From Pontibaca methylaminivorans (GTDB taxonomy: Bacteria; Pseudomonadota; Alphaproteobacteria; Rhodobacterales; Rhodobacteraceae), in assembly GCF_900156525.1 (NCBI RefSeq), contig NZ_FTPS01000001.1, positions 1,302,001-1,366,000 on the forward strand: 64,000 nt of DNA, written 5' to 3'. A program made the position numbers and the translations under genes. The notes beneath the pieces are model-generated. The model did no database searches. It was given only the letters and a program-made list of their open reading frames with translations, and was not told the DNA's origin. This document shows positions 61,941 through 64,000 of this stretch, in pieces; positions within the stretch are counted from its first letter, which is position 1, and each line of letters opens with the position of its first letter.

Positions 61941-63527
61941 TCACGCCTTGAGCCAGCATTTCACCGGCGCGAGCGCATTCATCAGCGGGAAGTTCGGGTC
62001 GTCGTGCCAGCCCTCGACCTGATCCGAGATCGCATCGACGAAATTGCTGAACATCGGGCAGATCACGCCGCCTTCGTCGCGGATGGTCATGGCAAGGCGG
62101 CGATACATGTCGGTGCGCTTGTCCACGTCAAGCTCGCCCCGGGCCTCGGCCAGCAGCTTGTCGAAGTCGGGATCCGAAAACTTGGTCTCGTTCCAGTCGG
62201 CACCGGTCTGATAGCTGGTCGAATACATCATGTCCTGGGTCGGGCGCCCGTTCCAGTAGGAGTTGCAGAACGGTTCCTTGTTCCAGACCTCGGTCCAGTA
62301 TCCGTCACCCGGGCTGCGCACCACGTCGAGCTGGATCCCGGCCTGGGCCGCGCTCTGCTGGTAAAGCTGCGCCGCGTCGAGCGCGCCGGGAAAGGCCACG
62401 TCCGAGGTGCGGAAGGTGATCGGCCCCTCGTGACCGGATTTCTTGTAGTAATGGGCCGCCTGCTCGGGGTCGTATTCGCGCTGTTCGATATCGTCGGAAA
62501 ACAGCGGATAGGCTGCGTTCACGGGGATGTCGTTGCCGATGGTGCCGTGGCCGAACAGCACCTTTTCCAGAAGCTCCTCGCGGTTCATGGCGAGTTTCAG
62601 CGCCATGCGCAGGTCGTTGTTGTCGAACGGCGCGGTATTGCAGTGCATCACATAGACGTAATGCCCCCGGCTCGGCACGGATTTGACCGAGACATTGGGA
62701 ACGTTCTCCATCCGCGCGGCAAGGCGCGGCGGCACGCGGTTGATCATGTGCACCTGACCCGACTGCACCGCCGAGACGCGGGCGGAGTCGTCGTTGATCA
62801 CCAGCGCCTCGATCTGGTCCACGTGGCCGCGTTCGTCGTCCCAGTAATCCTCGTATTTCTCGAAGACATAGCGCACGCCGGCATTCTCGACCGCGACGCG
62901 GTAGGGGCCGGCGGCGATGCCCTCGGATGGGTTGTCCTTGCCGCCGTTCGGCTGGATCACGAGGTGATAATCCGCCATCACATAGGGCAGGTCGGCGTTC
63001 GGTTCCTTCAGTTCGACGATGAATTCGTCGCCCTCGGCCCGCATCCGGTCGATGCCCGCCATCAGGCCCAGCGCGCCCGACTTGCTGCTTTCGTCGGAAT
63101 GGCGCTCCATGGTGGCCATGATGTCTTCGGGCGTGACGGTCTTGCCGTTGTGAAAGGTCACGCCCTTGCGGATCTTGAAGGTCCAGATCTGCGCATCGGG
63201 CGAGGATCCGTGATCCTCGGCCAGCCGGTAGACGAGTTCCCCTTCGGGCGAGACCTCGAACAGCTTTTCGCCGAAGAACGACATCATCGCGTTCGGAGCC
63301 TCGTTGGACGAAAGCGCCGGATCGAAACTGTCGGTGCTCTGACCGCCGCCGAGCCCGACCCGCATCACGCCGCCCTTGACCGGGCCCTGCGCGCGGGCAG
63401 CCTTCGCAAGCATCGTGCCGGCAAGCGTGCTTGTAACGCCAAGCGCGGCGGCGCGGCCCAGAAAAGCCCGCCGGTCGAGCCGGCCCATCGCTGCGAGTTT
63501 TCCGAGATATTTCAATTCGTCAGACAT
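61941..63527 (-). CDS. ABC transporter substrate-binding protein, peptide/nickel (DppA/OppA) class
   Basis: A 528-residue periplasmic binding protein with a Tat signal (RLDRRAFLGRAAALG, cleavage near ARAQ). Family sequences include 'DFSFDPALSS'-like SFDPALSSNEAP near residue 73, 'IWTFKIRKGVTFHNGKTVTPED' and 'DNNDLRMALKLAMNREELLEKVL' (patterns for recognition). The start ATG 63527 has GGGGAGGAA upstream. No permease or ATPase genes for it lie in the window, so it is either orphan or its partners are elsewhere. Ligand unknown; peptides, opines and sugars are all possible. Confidence 0.92.
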   Translation of the reverse strand: MSDELKYLGKLAAMGRLDRRAFLGRAAALGVTSTLAGTMLAKAARAQGPVKGGVMRVGLGGGQSTDSFDPALSSNEAPNAMMSFFGEKLFEVSPEGELVYRLAEDHGSSPDAQIWTFKIRKGVTFHNGKTVTPEDIMATMERHSDESSKSGALGLMAGIDRMRAEGDEFIVELKEPNADLPYVMADYHLVIQPNGGKDNPSEGIAAGPYRVAVENAGVRYVFEKYEDYWDDERGHVDQIEALVINDDSARVSAVQSGQVHMINRVPPRLAARMENVPNVSVKSVPSRGHYVYVMHCNTAPFDNNDLRMALKLAMNREELLEKVLFGHGTIGNDIPVNAAYPLFSDDIEQREYDPEQAAHYYKKSGHEGPITFRTSDVAFPGALDAAQLYQQSAAQAGIQLDVVRSPGDGYWTEVWNKEPFCNSYWNGRPTQDMMYSTSYQTGADWNETKFSDPDFDKLLAEARGELDVDKRTDMYRRLAMTIRDEGGVICPMFSNFVDAISDQVEGWHDDPNFPLMNALAPVKCWLKA

Positions 63528-63750
63528 CGATTCCTCCCCGTCGGTTCTGGTGCCGATTCCTTCCGGCCGCAGCCGATGGAATAGCGGTTCGCAGGGCGCA
63601 GTCTCGGCCATCCGCAACGCACTGTCACGTCAATTCCGACATTATCCGGTCTGTTCGCGACTGAATTTACTGTGCGATTGCACCCGCGCCGGCAGGGCGA
63701 CCGGGCGGCATCCTTGCACATGCGGGCGGGATAGGCGAACGTCGTTCCTC

Positions 63751-64000
63751 ATGACGATCCTCTGGTTCCTTGTCCAACTGGCCGGGGCGGTGATGCTCCT
63801 GCTTTATGCGGTTCGCATGGTGCGCACCGGGATCGAACGCGCGTTCGGCCCCTCGTTCAAGCGGGTGATGACCCAGCGCAGCAACCGTCTGGGCGCTGCC
63901 GGAATGGGGCTGGTCTTTGCCATCGTCCTGCAAAGTTCATCCGCCGTTGCCCTGCTTGCGGCCAGCTTTGCCGGCACCGGGGCGCTCAGCTTTCCGGCCG
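63751..64000 (+). CDS. Na/Pi cotransporter family protein, N-terminal part (truncated by window edge)
   Basis: The frame from ATG 63751 is open to the window end (83 codons). It starts MTILWFLVQLAGAVMLLLYAVRMVRTGIERAFG, hydrophobic then basic, and reaches 'VFAIVLQSSSAVALLAASFAG'. The QSSSA motif is the substrate-site repeat of NptA/PNaS-type sodium-phosphate cotransporters. A C-terminal PhoU-like domain is expected beyond the edge. Confidence 0.85.
   Translation, partial: MTILWFLVQLAGAVMLLLYAVRMVRTGIERAFGPSFKRVMTQRSNRLGAAGMGLVFAIVLQSSSAVALLAASFAGTGALSFPA

Overview
The window is GC-rich alphaproteobacterial chromosome, and several features point to Rhodobacterales (Paracoccaceae/Roseobacteraceae): a flaF-flbT flagellin module, a DUF6478-type gene, a Hint_2 protein paired with a HlyC-like acyltransferase, a two-gene MetH, and many 4-base ATGA/GTGA gene overlaps. 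No rRNA, tRNA, CRISPR array, prophage or plasmid module was seen. All functions below come from reading motifs and family resemblance by eye; no database search was run.

Layout. 1-3445: the start of a CPBP-type membrane protease, ilvD, a DUF6478-like gene and a small coiled-coil gene frameshifted at a C8 run. 3446-4429: a gene-free gap holding a rearranged IS630 transposase remnant. 4430-25361: flagellar island. It runs DUF1217-flbT-flaF-flagellin, flgN-flgJ facing fliK-flgD, then fliI facing flgB-flgC-fliE-fliQ-flgF-flgG-flgA-flgH-fliL, and convergently a lytic transglycosylase-flhA-fliR-flhB-coiled-coil operon. A housekeeping block (gpmI, an EnvC-like gene, ctpA with a G7 frameshift) sits inside it at 10193-14203. 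25865-29430: one-carbon block fhs-folD-folD2, in which the second FolD has lost cyclohydrolase residues. 29518-37323: an orphan HPt protein, ilvA and argG (divergent), a DUF1810 gene broken by a 26-bp tandem duplication, a HlyC-like lysine acyltransferase coupled to a Hint protein, and mutS.

37344-42905: a DeoR regulator and a ferric/phosphonate/sugar-phosphate-class ABC importer, divergent from a HisN/inositol-monophosphatase-like enzyme; a phosphorylated organic substrate is plausible. 42927-51739: an RpiR regulator divergent from an N-formylglutamate-amidohydrolase-like enzyme, a complete TRAP transporter, a glutamine-synthetase-like ligase, an aldehyde dehydrogenase and an iron alcohol dehydrogenase. 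Together these make a coherent candidate gamma-glutamylation pathway for an amino alcohol, closed by a strong terminator. 51888-55647: MetH split into two overlapping genes behind a perfect operator-like palindrome. 55848-64000: a glycosyltransferase, a secreted HdeA-like protein with an Asp-rich insert, a ZntA-type P-ATPase, an SDR, a peptide-class ABC binding protein, and the start of a Na/Pi cotransporter.

The two most interesting systems are the Hint/lysine-acyltransferase pair (32915-34479) and the putative gamma-glutamyl amino-alcohol operon (42927-51739). Three frame-breaking lesions (C8, G7 and a 26-bp duplication) need checking against raw reads before being called pseudogenes.
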